Shown here one piece after another: positions 23,244 through 32,992 of a stretch of 64,000 bases of DNA (its first letter is position 1; each line of letters opens with the position of its first letter). Under the pieces are notes generated by a model that saw only the letters and a program-made list of their open reading frames with translations, did not search any database and was not told where the DNA came from. Origin of the DNA: Karstenula rhodostoma CBS 690.94 (Eukaryota > Ascomycota > Dothideomycetes > Pleosporales > Didymosphaeriaceae). The stretch lies in contig MU001504.1 of assembly GCA_010093485.1 (NCBI GenBank), positions 441,769-505,768 of the forward strand. The letters are read 5' to 3'. Both the position numbers and the translations under genes were made by a program.

Positions 23244-25000
23244 ACTTCGACCCGTTCTCCGAGCGTTTCGAGCATTTGGCTCATGCTTTTCTGGGTGGAT
23301 TGTAGGTCCTCTACTTGCTCGCCCTTCTCGTGCAGTGCGGGCAACATTCGACCCTCGAGATTCGACATCCTGGATTTGACTAGCGTTCTAGTCGCATGTG
23401 CTCTCTCCTTGAGATGGTTATCGAGCTTTTCGAACTGTAGTTTAAGCGTTTTCGTAAGCTGAAACTTTAGGAATTCCATACACCGTTGCTCTATGCTTTT
23501 CAAGACCTGTGTCTCCAAAAGATTTGAGGGAATATGCTCTAGAAATTCCACAAGCCGTTGCTCCACGGTTGTCAATAGTCGTTGCTCCATGGCTGCCGAT
23601 AGACTTTGCTCTATAATCTCCAATATCCGATGCCTCATTGTTGCCAATAAACGTTGCTCCAGTTGTTCGAGATTTTCCGATGTTTGTTGCCCCAAACTTT
23701 TTAACTGCTGATTTATATCTGCCATCAGGTGATGCCCCAAAGATTCCAGTAGGTGCAGCCCCAAAGTTTCCAATGGCTGGTCTTCAAGCGTTTTTGATAG
23801 TTGTGCTGATGTGGAATCAGAGCTATCATTCGATCTATCTCCTGGAGCTTCTCGTGTCTTAGAACCTTCAAGCTCACACTCGACAGTTTTCAGTCGTTGA
23901 TGTAAGGTGCGCAGAAGGATCCCGACCGGACCATACTCTATAACCTTGTTCACCGAACCAGAACCTCCCAGATCTTGGCAGCCATTCTGTAGATCCTGAG
24001 GTGATGCGGAGTGTATTGCCTTCTGCGAAGCAAACACTACTTCCTTGTCAACAGCTTCCTGGAGGGCCACGACCCTCGTCTTGCACTTCTCAAGCTCCAG
24101 GACTATGTCCCGAATCCTCCTGTCATACATCGAAAATCTGTCCTCATGTCCTTTCATCAGGGTTTGGGCACGATTCTTGAAACCTTCCTGTATATTGAAT
24201 CGTTGTTCCAGATGTCTGATTCCTTGCAGGTGTTCTTCTTGAAGAGCTTGGACAGTTCTCGGAGGCAGAGTCACCACACGAGGCTCCGAGTACCGAAGTT
24301 GAAGTTCGCCAACCGCAATCTCCAGGTTTTTGATGAGCCTCCAATGCCGGTCTAATATGTTCCGCATCTGTAGGTAAGTCGGGTCGTTGGATGCGTCAGG
24401 AGGAGTAAACGAGGGCGCTCCTGGGCTTATTGCTGAGTCCTTGTGCAAATCATCCAGGCACTTTTCAAGCGTCGCGATTGCTTGTTTGGTGCTGTCCGAC
24501 ATGCCCTTTTGAGTATTACTGTCATTCTCTTTGAGCTGTTTGAAATCTTTGTTTTTTGGCATCCCACCGAGTTCTTTTACTGTGCTTTGCCGTGGCTTGC
24601 AAAAGCGCGCGAAGAGTGAATAATTGAATATGATTCTTTGTATGAATAGAGCCATCCGTGACTTTATATCAGGAGGGAAATCATGACAAAAAAGTCGAGT
24701 TATCGAGTGTGTAATGTGACTTTATATATTATTGCTGACTGATGTATGCAGGCAGTATCCATGTGGTTGAGGGTTGCTACCTTGGCTCAATAGCAACTGC
24801 CATTAATGATTCAATCCAACCGAAAATATTCGCGACTGTAACGCTCACGCAATCGTGCTATCGTGGAGATCACACCTTCGGGTTTGGTCGACATGTTTGC
24901 GAGGGATGGGGAATGAGGACAGGCAGGTGCCGCAGCGCGCTGCGACACCGTGGCTCTGGGATTATCGTCGCCTCAACCATCCCAACACTGCTCAACCACC

Positions 25001-25264
25001 ATGGAACAGGACAAATCCAAGGGGTTCGTTCTTTACTGTCAGAGAATGGAAAATTCTTTTGTGGCAAAGTTGGTCTTCCGGTTGAAACACGTCGCTATCT
25101 TGCGCCAGGATTCTATAGTGATCATGTTGGTTGTCCTTGTCATGACAATGTTCCTATGGCTATGCTCACATTCCTGGAAGGAAACCATATTTGGGACCGC
25201 AAGTACCCCAGTCGCATCGCTGAATGAGCCCTGGGCACCCATCCTAGTCCCAACACACGATTGA
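25001..25264 (+). CDS. possible small single-pass membrane protein
   Basis: An 87-codon frame starting with a strong context (CACCATGG). It has a basic N-terminal half and one clear hydrophobic segment, SIVIMLVVLVMTMFLWLC. An overlapping longer frame (from 24742) has no such feature. It is upstream of the SNM1-like gene, on the same strand. No family is recognised, and it may be spurious. Confidence 0.3.
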   Translation: MEQDKSKGFVLYCQRMENSFVAKLVFRLKHVAILRQDSIVIMLVVLVMTMFLWLCSHSWKETIFGTASTPVASLNEPWAPILVPTHD

Positions 25265-25879
25265 TACCGTTCAACAGGCGTATCGGGACGCAACAACACG
25301 GGAGAGTATACCTCCCGTATCATAGTTCAATGGCGGGTATCACTCCAAAAATAATTCCTGTGTTGCTCGAGATCAACCATACTTTCTTTGCTTGATCGGC
25401 TTCAGCGAGTAGTATCTCATGTCCAAACGTGAGCGATGAGCAGCTTGAATGTGACAGGCATTCCCAGTCACCAAACAGTTAGCGACGGTCGTCGCTATGA
25501 GTGCATGAAGAAATGTGACTCTCCTGGCAACGTCCACTGTGAAAATGTGTGAGTTCATCCTGCATCTATTGAGCGGATAGAAACTGCTGACGCGCTTTTG
25601 AGTGGAAAAAGACGCGACGCGTATGGATGCTGTCGTCATTGGTTCAAGTAGCGTCTCACGTGCTCACGCGCGCTTTCTTGGCAGGCACGACCCGTGAACT
25701 GCCAGTTTGCCTCCCACTTCCCGAACATCCATACATGCAAACGTTACGGTGATGTGACACACCAACACTCGATGTTTCGAAATCCGCGCGAGAATCGAAC
25801 GCTCCTTTCCACGTCCCACCTTACGCCTTCGACAGGCCGCCCTCCTTCGCCACCCCGCCCTTCTACCACTCCCTCAACA
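25265..25879. other. intergenic region and promoter of the repair nuclease
   Basis: No gene is seen. The frame of the nuclease is open upstream to 25694 but without an ATG before 25771, and the family-like start is at 25880. Confidence 0.4.
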
Positions 25880-28468
25880 ATGGCTGCTAAAGCTACACCG
25901 AGAAAGACTGCCGCCAGACCGAAGGCTACCTCCTCACAAAAGAAGAAAGATGACTCGAAGCAGACAACCCTGGTGCCGACCGACTGGGGGAAGAGAGCGG
26001 CTGCGAACAATGCACGGATGAAACCAAAGGCGACACCGAACGGCAACATCATGGCATTCTTCAAGAAAGCGGAGGAGGAGAACAACAAGATATTCCTACC
26101 GGACCGCAAGCTTGATCCCAAGATCCTTCTCAACGATGCCGGCGAGGCCATTGGATGGAGCGATGAAGCCCAGGACAGTGTCATGGACACAGATAGTAGT
26201 GCGGAACGGTACAATGAGAATGGCGGAAGCATTAAGAAGCGAAAGATGAGCGAACAGGCCCTAGAGCCGGCATGCTCACCTCCACCGCCGGAAGCGAACG
26301 TGACGGCAGCGAAATCTCCCCTGATTGTCGCCGTTGAGAAACCCGTGCCGACGCGCAAGAAGTTCGGTCCTTTTGCGGACGATTCAGATTCCGAGGCGGA
26401 AGAAGAATTCCCACTTAAGAACATAGGTACGATGAAACAAGAGGAAACAAATGATCACGATGAAGATTCTAAACCATTGGAGGACTTTGAAGCCGCAATC
26501 AGCCCCGCGCCACCCATCAACCACGTACCGCCGCTGCTCAAGACAGAAGAAACATCACAAATCGGCGGAGAAGATCTCGGGGAGTTCGAAGGTCTAGAAG
26601 ATGAGGATCTACTTGAAGGCGAAGAGTTCGACGAGCGGCGGTGGATGAAGGAGCAACAGAGGCTGGAGATGGCCGAGGCCGGCTATGAGGGCGATCCAGA
26701 CGACTTCGAACCACCATCCTTGTTTCCAGATGACAGTATGATGGCAGATACTGTTAGCAACACCGATGCACCATCATGTCCGTTGTGCAGTGCACATCTG
26801 GTCGGCTTGTCGGAGCAGGAAGTTTCTCAGCACGTGAATGCTTGCTTAGATGGAAATCCACTCCCACTGCCGAACCCGAAAGAACCCGCCAGGGAGGCCA
26901 CCCCACCGGTAACCAATGCCAAACCCTTCAAGCGACCCGCGGGTCCACTACAGCCTGGACAGGAAAACCCATTTCAACTTGGCGAAACGAATGGTGCGCC
27001 CAAATCAGCATTCTCCAAACTGATGTCCGGTCATGCCGAGGATGCTGCGTGGGTCAATGCAGCGGATGCAGAGAAGTCAGCGAGGGGCAAACCATCCTAT
27101 CAACGGACTTGTCCTTTCTACAAGATTCTTCCTGGTTTCTACATTTGCGTAGATGCCTTCCGCTATGGCGCCGTAAAGGGGCAAAACGCATACTTTCTCA
27201 GTCATTTCCACAGTGACCATTACATTGGACTGACTGCATCGTGGAGTCACGGGTCAATATACTGCAGTAAAGCTACGGGGAACCTCGTTCGGCAGCAACT
27301 ACGCGTGGATCCGAAATGGGTAGTGGATCTTGATTTTGAAAAGAAGACCGAAGTGCCCGGCACCGAGGGCGTCCACATCACGATGATATCAGCCAACCAC
27401 TGTCCTGGTAGCTCGCTGTTCCTTTTCGAGAAGGAGATTGGGAAGGGAAAGAGCACAAGACTACAGCGTGTGCTGCATTGCGGCGACTTCAGAGCCTGCG
27501 AAGCCCATTTGGAGCACCCACTACTGAAACCTGACGTGCTCGATGCGGTGAGTGGGAAGAACAGGCAGCAGAAGCTCGACGTGTGTTATCTCGACACTAC
27601 GTACCTCAACCCAAAATACGCTTTCCCGCCGCAGCAACAGGTCATCCAAGCATGTGCGGACATGTGCGTGAGCCTCAGCAAAGAAAAGGTCGACGAAAGC
27701 GACGGCTGGGAAAAGATGAAGAAAGACCGCGCAGGTGAGGGTATGGTCAGATTCATACAGAAGGCTACTGGGATTGGAGTCGACGTTGATGTCGACACTG
27801 CAACTTCAACGAGTCCTACCAAGATCGGAGTAAATAAACCGCGAGGCAAGCTCCTCGTCGTAGTCGGGACGTATAGCATCGGCAAAGAACGCATCTGCAT
27901 TGGCATCGCCAACGCGCTCGGCAGCAAGATATACGCACCAGCCAACAAGCAACGAATCTGCCGCGCGCTCGAAGACCCCGAGCTCGACGCCCTACTCACG
28001 TCCAACCCTCGCGAAGCGCAAGTTCACATGACTCCGCTCTTCGAGATCCGCGCTGAAACGCTCGACGACTATCTCCGCGACTACAGCGATTGCTTCTGCC
28101 GCGCTGTCGGCTTCCGGCCATCGGGCTGGAACTACCGCCCACCCACGAGTCGCTCCACAGAGTCTCCATCCGTGCACACCGTTCTTTATTCCCAGAACTG
28201 GAAAAGTCCGTTTTCGATGCGTGATCTGACGCAACAGCGCGGTAGCACGAATCGCGCAAAGTGTTTTGGCGTACCGTACAGCGAGCACAGCAGTTTTAGG
28301 GAGTTGACCATGTTTTGTTGCGCGTTAAGGATTGACAAAATTATTCCCACGGTGAATGTGGGGAACGCGAAGAGCAGGGAGAAGATGAAGGGGTGGTGCG
28401 AGAAGTGGGCTGCTGAGAGGAAGAAGAATGGACTTTTCAAGCTAGGTGAGGGTGGAGGAAGTTGGTAG
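25880..28468 (+). CDS. PSO2: DNA interstrand cross-link repair nuclease, SNM1/PSO2 family
   Basis: 5' exonuclease of the metallo-beta-lactamase/beta-CASP group that processes interstrand cross-links. Intronless, 862 residues. The N terminus is basic and disordered. A UBZ4-type zinc finger (SCPLCSAHLVGLSEQEVSQHVNAC) lies near residue 300. The MBL domain follows: FRYGAVKGQNAYFLSHFHSDHYIGLT with the HxHxDH metal site, ISANHCPGSSLFLFE, and VLHCGDFRA. The DRMBL region includes LDVCYLDTTYLNPKYAFPPQQ and, near the C terminus, FGVPYSEHSSFRELTMFCCALRIDKIIPTVN. An Asp/Glu-rich linker separates the finger from the N terminus. The start at 25880 has context CAACAATGGCT; an upstream in-frame ATG at 25771 is possible but non-homologous. 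Confidence 0.95.
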   Translation: MAAKATPRKTAARPKATSSQKKKDDSKQTTLVPTDWGKRAAANNARMKPKATPNGNIMAFFKKAEEENNKIFLPDRKLDPKILLNDAGEAIGWSDEAQDSVMDTDSSAERYNENGGSIKKRKMSEQALEPACSPPPPEANVTAAKSPLIVAVEKPVPTRKKFGPFADDSDSEAEEEFPLKNIGTMKQEETNDHDEDSKPLEDFEAAISPAPPINHVPPLLKTEETSQIGGEDLGEFEGLEDEDLLEGEEFDERRWMKEQQRLEMAEAGYEGDPDDFEPPSLFPDDSMMADTVSNTDAPSCPLCSAHLVGLSEQEVSQHVNACLDGNPLPLPNPKEPAREATPPVTNAKPFKRPAGPLQPGQENPFQLGETNGAPKSAFSKLMSGHAEDAAWVNAADAEKSARGKPSYQRTCPFYKILPGFYICVDAFRYGAVKGQNAYFLSHFHSDHYIGLTASWSHGSIYCSKATGNLVRQQLRVDPKWVVDLDFEKKTEVPGTEGVHITMISANHCPGSSLFLFEKEIGKGKSTRLQRVLHCGDFRACEAHLEHPLLKPDVLDAVSGKNRQQKLDVCYLDTTYLNPKYAFPPQQQVIQACADMCVSLSKEKVDESDGWEKMKKDRAGEGMVRFIQKATGIGVDVDVDTATSTSPTKIGVNKPRGKLLVVVGTYSIGKERICIGIANALGSKIYAPANKQRICRALEDPELDALLTSNPREAQVHMTPLFEIRAETLDDYLRDYSDCFCRAVGFRPSGWNYRPPTSRSTESPSVHTVLYSQNWKSPFSMRDLTQQRGSTNRAKCFGVPYSEHSSFRELTMFCCALRIDKIIPTVNVGNAKSREKMKGWCEKWAAERKKNGLFKLGEGGGSW

Positions 28469-30058
28469 AGTGCCAGAATCGATGAAATACAATATCTCAA
28501 CCACATCTTGACAGTGGCATTCCATGAATTGCGGAAACATGAAGTAATTCCATCGAGGCTTACCTGCCATTATTCGCACAATGCTGGCCTAGTATCCTTC
28601 GGTTCAATTGGACTCGGAGTGTGTATCTACATGTTCACGCTCCCGCTTCCGCTCCCACTTCGTCTACAAACCTGTTCAGGGTGAGACGTCGCACTGTCCG
28701 CAAGTTGACATTCAAGTTGCTGGTCCAACAGAGTGCCATCGCGGATGCGGAATATGAGGGTCTTGCGACAGTGCGACGACGAGCAGGTTTTATGGCCCGA
28801 TGAGACACTTCCTCGGGGCCAGCTGGCTGAGTATCCCGACGGCAAATGTCAGCGTGAAGTTCATAGTAGAAGAATAGCAGTAACACATATTCGGATTCAT
28901 TCGAGCTGTGCCTGATCAATGACCCCGCATTCACGATGCGCAGCTGTAGTGACCATCCTAAAGGTTTCCCCACGGCGACAGCTCCGCTGGTGGAGAGCAG
29001 AGTCTCACGAGCTGCATATGCAAAGACGAGGCAGTACCAGCACCTTCCACAATGCTATTATCACCCACCCGGGCTCTCGCCTTCCATAACAGTTCCAGAT
29101 GTCGCTTAGCCACTTGCAGCTAGCCCGCGGCTGTCTTCTTACGAAACCGGTCCGCGAAACCGCCAAGTTCGCTTCAGACACTCTACTCCTCACACTCTTG
29201 GTATATATCCTGCGCAGCGCCTGTACTGACCGCGGTGATGCTTCGCGTTCTGCGGATACGAGTGCTCAAGAGGTCGTGACTACCTGCCAGCTTGCGCTCT
29301 ATCTCACGATGACTCCATCTTGCGAGAAGCCGTGAACAAACATAGCGGAGCAACGTAGGTCGGAACAAGCTCCAGATGACATGTTCAGCCAAGGCATGTT
29401 AACATGCTCCTACCCACCCTCACCCTTCCAAGCGTTTTTGGGGAATGCTAAGCCTCCCTCCAGCCGCCAATCGCTGCCTGACGCGTCCGTAGCGCCCGGG
29501 AAGCCTGGGGACAGAACATCTGGGCAGACGTCGTCTGCCCACACACAGGTTCGTCCCGCCAAAAACTGCCATCCTCGCTCTGCACGATTGGCGACCGCGG
29601 ACGTCCGATCCCAGAACGGTTCACCCGGCTCAAAGGTCGTTACAGGACAGCCGAAGGTAGTACCCCGTAGCGTGAACCCAAGAGAAAAGCTGCCTGGGGA
29701 CAAAACGTCTGGGCGCGGTGCCATAGCTTCATCGACTGGGACAGATTTTCTGCTCTGCGTGATTGGCGACAGTGGTCGTCAAGCTGTACGCTCAGTTGGA
29801 GAGCTGTTACATGAGAGCTGGGCGGCTCTGGGCGACGAATGTGCACGTTTGGCCCTCGCGCTGGGAGGAAGGATTCTCGAAAGCGATATCTATGGATGTG
29901 TGGATATATAAGAGGTGGTGCCTCAGGCGGAGCAGAACAGCAGTAGTTTCAAAACTTCAATTCGGTTCTTCCTTCGCCCGTTTTTTTAGTTCGATTCCTG
30001 CGACCGGTTCGCTGTTCTATTCACATACTTTCTATTGCAAATTCACTTCATCGTCGCT
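28469..30058. other. gene-poor region, about 1.6 kb
   Basis: Several frames of 60-176 codons overlap without domain signature. The 176-codon plus frame at 29381-29911 and the 104-codon minus frame over it both owe their length to an imperfect direct repeat listed separately. The last 200 bp are the promoter of the secreted protein gene. Confidence 0.45.
29500..29772. repeat. imperfect direct repeat in non-coding DNA
   Basis: The blocks GCCTGGGGACAGAACATCTG (near 29503) and GCCTGGGGACAAAACGTCTG (near 29692) are each followed 60-75 bp later by CTCTGC(A/G)(C/T)GATTGGCGAC (29578 and 29753). The two copies are diverged and differ in length. They may be remains of an old duplication or mobile element. 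Confidence 0.6.
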
Positions 30059-31494
30059 ATGAGGGTTTCTTACATCGGCGTGGCCATGTGGCTTGTGACC
30101 GGGTCTCAATTTGCCAATGCGGTACCCACGTCTGAACTCCTCGACGTCTTGCAGAGCAGTGGGCATCGGAATTTGAATGCTAGAGATCTCTCGGCGCTGC
30201 TTCAGAGCCTTACGGAAGGGTTGGCACAACTTCAAGGGCAGGGAGCTGCCGCTGGGGGCAAAGGTCAGAATGAAGGGGCCGATACGGATTCACGAGGTAG
30301 CGCAAGCGATGACGGTAGCGAGGCTAGCGATGCTGCAGAAGGCGGACAGGCTGCGAAGGGTGGCCAAGCTGCGGAAGAGGGCCAGGCAGCGGAAGGTGGA
30401 CAAGCCGCAGAGGGCGGAGAAGCTGCCGAGGGAGGAGAAGTCGCTGAAGGTGGAGAAGGAGAAGGCAGTAAGTTCCTCACATCTCCACCCAGTCTCCCCA
30501 AGCTAACCATCACCAGACGAAGTCGAACTCGCCGGCACATTCGGCACGGCAGTCGCTCTCGAAGGCGTAAGTACTTAGTATACTCACTACTAACACTACA
30601 TACTGATTTTCTTAAGGGCGACCTGAAGCAGGACATCCTATTCACCAAGAGCGTAAGCAGCTCCCTCACCCTCCGCCCATACCCAACCTAACATCCACCC
30701 AGACAGTCGGCGCCTTCGAATTCGAATTCCAAAGCGTCGCCGCAGACACAGTCACCGTGACGGAGAACAAGACACCCGCGGCCCCGCCTGCAGGCTTCGA
30801 ACTGCTCGAGACGAGCTCGTATCAGGTAGCGCTGGCGACGAGTAAAGGCGCGGGCTTGACGCTGTCCAAGATCGACTTCGTCTTTGACACTGCTAGTGAG
30901 CCTCCTCTTCATCCAGCCTAGTGGGTGGGCAATGGCTGACATGTGTACAGGTGCCGGGCTTGAAGGCAAGGACATCACGCAGGCGCAGGTGGGGAAACTG
31001 TGCACTGAGACTGGGGCGTTTACTATCTCGGAGACGCTGGGGGAGCTGGAGTTCGAGGCTGAGGAGAACGAGGTTACGCTCAACTTGAATAAGGACGTTA
31101 CTGCTGAGGGCGAGTGGGGTGAGTATGCTGGGGGTGTTGTGTTGGGGTGGTGCTGACGACTGCAGGTATCTTCCTCCCTGTTGCATCTGCAGGAGCGGCT
31201 ATTGGCAACGAAACGGCTGCTGGTGAAGGTGCTGCTGGCGAAGGCACTGCTGGTGAAGATGCCGCAGCAGGCGAAGGCGCCGTCGCCGAAGAGCCCGCCA
31301 AAGGTGATCAATCCGCCAAAGAGGACGCCGCTCCCGAGGGCACCAAAGACAAGCAAGCAGCCTCCGGCGCAGAAAGTGCCGCAGAGACCGGCAACACTCA
31401 CCAGTCCGCCCAAGAGGGCGACGCAGCTGCTCGTGAAGAAGCAACAACTAACGACGAGCAAACGAAGGCCGGTGCCGCAGCCGCGCAGGCCTAG
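30059..31494 (+). CDS. secreted Ala/Glu/Gly repeat protein
   Basis: Exons 30059-30467, 30517-30566, 30617-30652, 30703-30895, 30951-31118 and 31166-31494 encode 394 residues. Residues 1-21 form a signal peptide ending near SQFANA. The first exon carries six to seven short repeats of the AAEGGQA type (30337-30467). A compact middle domain follows with NEVELAGTFGTAVALEGGDLKQDILFTKS, FEFEFQSVAADTVTVTENK, then KIDFVFDTASAGLEGKDITQAQVGKLCTETGAFTIS. The last exon is again low-complexity (ETAAGEGAAGEGTAGEDAAAGEGA). All five introns (36-56 nt) keep the frame of the middle domain. There is no GPI signal. I do not recognise the domain; a wall-associated or extracellular role is inferred from the signal peptide and composition. 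Confidence 0.72.
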
Positions 31495-32434
31495 ATGCCG
31501 CCGCCCGAGCCGAGTCTCTTATTTTTTAGATTATTATGTAGACACCTCTAAATGTCTTAGAGGTATAAAAGAAAAAAGAAAAAAAGGTTTGAATTGTTAT
31601 GCTTACTTCCCAGTCACCAGCGACTTTGGTCTCGGCACCGTAGTCCCTGGGTCCGGGTTGTGGATTATGAGTGGCTAGACAGAGTAGCAATGAAGGACAA
31701 TACCATCCATCCATCCATCAATACTACTCTCCTCACCTATCGCAAACGTCTTCGCTTCGAGCAAGTTCGCAAAGGGGGATACCTACTGCATGCTGTGAGC
31801 AATAATCGGGAGAAGACACGGTGCACGGTTGCGCGTGTGCGACTGTGCGGGCCGCTGCGGCGCTGGCTGACGCGGTGAGATGCGGTGGGACATTGGATTG
31901 TGAGCTGGGCGATGCAGGCAGGCAGTCTCACCACACCGTTTTTCCGGCTGTGCCTCTTTGTGTCTTGCCTGGATTACTGCCCGCGCCGCGTTTATGGTTT
32001 TTGTGATGTCGGGGAGATTATCTGCCGAATTTTGTTATAAAAAAAAAGAAGTATGAGATAGCAAAGTCAGAGGCAGACACGAAAAGACATTTTTGAAGTT
32101 GAAATCTTGTATTATTATTACTCCGAGTGATCAGCTCGGCCCCGCGCCGGTCGAGCCGCTGAGGCGCCGCCGGTGCAGAAAGAAAAAATGATCGTGTAGA
32201 GAGTGACAATGGCGCTGGCCATGCAGTCTGGTATCCCGCTGTAGTCGTTAAAAATGCCTGTGGGTTTTGCAGCCCAAGCAATCGCAATCCGTCCTTCTAT
32301 CCCATTTTGAATCCATCAGTAAAGCAAAAAAAAAAAAAAAAAACGCCGTAGCAATGCATATGCTACAATAAACTCCTGCGCTGAAGCTGAAAATAGGAAG
32401 ATGGCATCCCCGGTGGTGGAGAGGGTATTGATGT
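31495..32434. other. intergenic region between convergent genes
   Basis: It contains both 3' flanks, a CCAT microsatellite near 31705 and an A-rich tract of about 19 at 32326-32343. No gene is seen. Confidence 0.5.
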
Positions 32435-32992
32435 TTATAGGAAGAGCGCGGCGATGGCGGCGAAGGAGAGGGCACCGAGGCTCATAGTGAGGGTGCTGGC
32501 GGCGCCCTCACCAGCAGGGCTGGTGGTGGAGGGAGAGGGGGAGGAGGGCTTGCCGCTGGTGCTGTTGCCGGTGGGGGTGGCACCGCCAGTGGGGGCGGCG
32601 AGAGAGGCGGAAGTGGTGACGGCGGCGAAGGTGGTAGGTTGGGCGGAGGGGACGTCGCCAGAGCCGATGCAGAGGATGGAGCCCTCCTGGACGGGGTTGG
32701 TGGCGATCAGAGCAGGGTCGTCGAAGGTGAATTGCTTGGAGCCCTTGCTCTTGCCCTCGGCGTCCCGGTAGGCCTGGCACTTGATGTCCTTGACGTCGGC
32801 GCCGTCGGCGGAGACGATCTTGAGGCCGCAAACCGAGGGGAGCTCGACGACGGTGAGCTTGTCGACCTCGACATCGAATGAGGTGAGCGCGGTGGCGTTG
32901 GCCTGGAGGCAGGCAGTCTGCTCGAGCTTGACGGTGGCAGCGAAGGTGGTGGCGGCAAGCGCAGCGACGGCGGCGAAAGTGAAACCCTTCAT
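32435..32992 (-). CDS. GPI-anchored cell-surface protein
   Basis: A single-exon protein of 185 residues. Signal peptide MKGFTFAAVAALAATTFAA; a compact domain of about 95 residues with four cysteines (CLQANATAL, VCGLKIVSADG, IKCQAYRD, ILCIGSG); a Ser/Thr/Pro-rich linker (GNSTSGKPSSPSPSTTSP); and a C-terminal GPI-attachment signal (GAASTLTMSLGALSFAAIAALFL). The layout is that of a small fungal wall or plasma-membrane protein. The promoter is unusually rich in pyrimidines. Upstream in-frame codons to 33232 are open but non-homologous and would bury the signal peptide, so the ATG at 32992 is chosen. The specific function is unknown. Confidence 0.82.
   Translation of the reverse strand: MKGFTFAAVAALAATTFAATVKLEQTACLQANATALTSFDVEVDKLTVVELPSVCGLKIVSADGADVKDIKCQAYRDAEGKSKGSKQFTFDDPALIATNPVQEGSILCIGSGDVPSAQPTTFAAVTTSASLAAPTGGATPTGNSTSGKPSSPSPSTTSPAGEGAASTLTMSLGALSFAAIAALFL

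Larger units (their letters stand above)
22596..24562 (-). pseudogene. coiled-coil protein gene, frame broken in a 21-bp repeat
   Basis: The main frame 24562-23171 encodes 463 residues, rich in Leu, Gln, Glu and Lys: a largely helical protein with segments such as LEQRLLATMRHRILEIIEQSLSAAMEQRLLTTVEQRLVEFLEHIPSN. It ends in heptads DKLEEKK and DELEEKK encoded by 21-bp units, then EEER and TGA. A 10-bp partial unit shifts the frame. In the other frame the sequence continues DELKHNMVGLREAVDAIDIDSS..ECWTG, and a GTAACC donor at 23062 can be spliced to NKRRRVEDSTERDG..QPELLNAL with a stop at 22596, adding a basic NLS-like and disordered tail. So the C terminus was probably lost by slippage, or this copy varies. 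Function not recognised. The start MPKNKDFKQLK at 24562 is the likely one; an open extension to 24655 lacks support. Confidence 0.6.
22337..24713. repeat. 44-bp direct repeat flanking the coiled-coil gene
   Basis: Copies lie at 22337-22380 and 24670-24713 in the same orientation. Both read AGGAGGGAAAT near the start and TATCGAGTGTGTA at the end, with a few differences between. They bracket the coiled-coil gene and its rearranged 3' end. Confidence 0.7.

Noticed and set aside
29381..29911. 176-codon plus frame upstream of the secreted protein gene
   Set aside because: Its length comes from a non-coding direct repeat; no motif, and codon usage does not resemble the neighbours.
29985..30005. 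tRNA T-arm-like GTTCGATTCC
   Set aside because: No acceptor stem, D arm or anticodon arm can be folded upstream.
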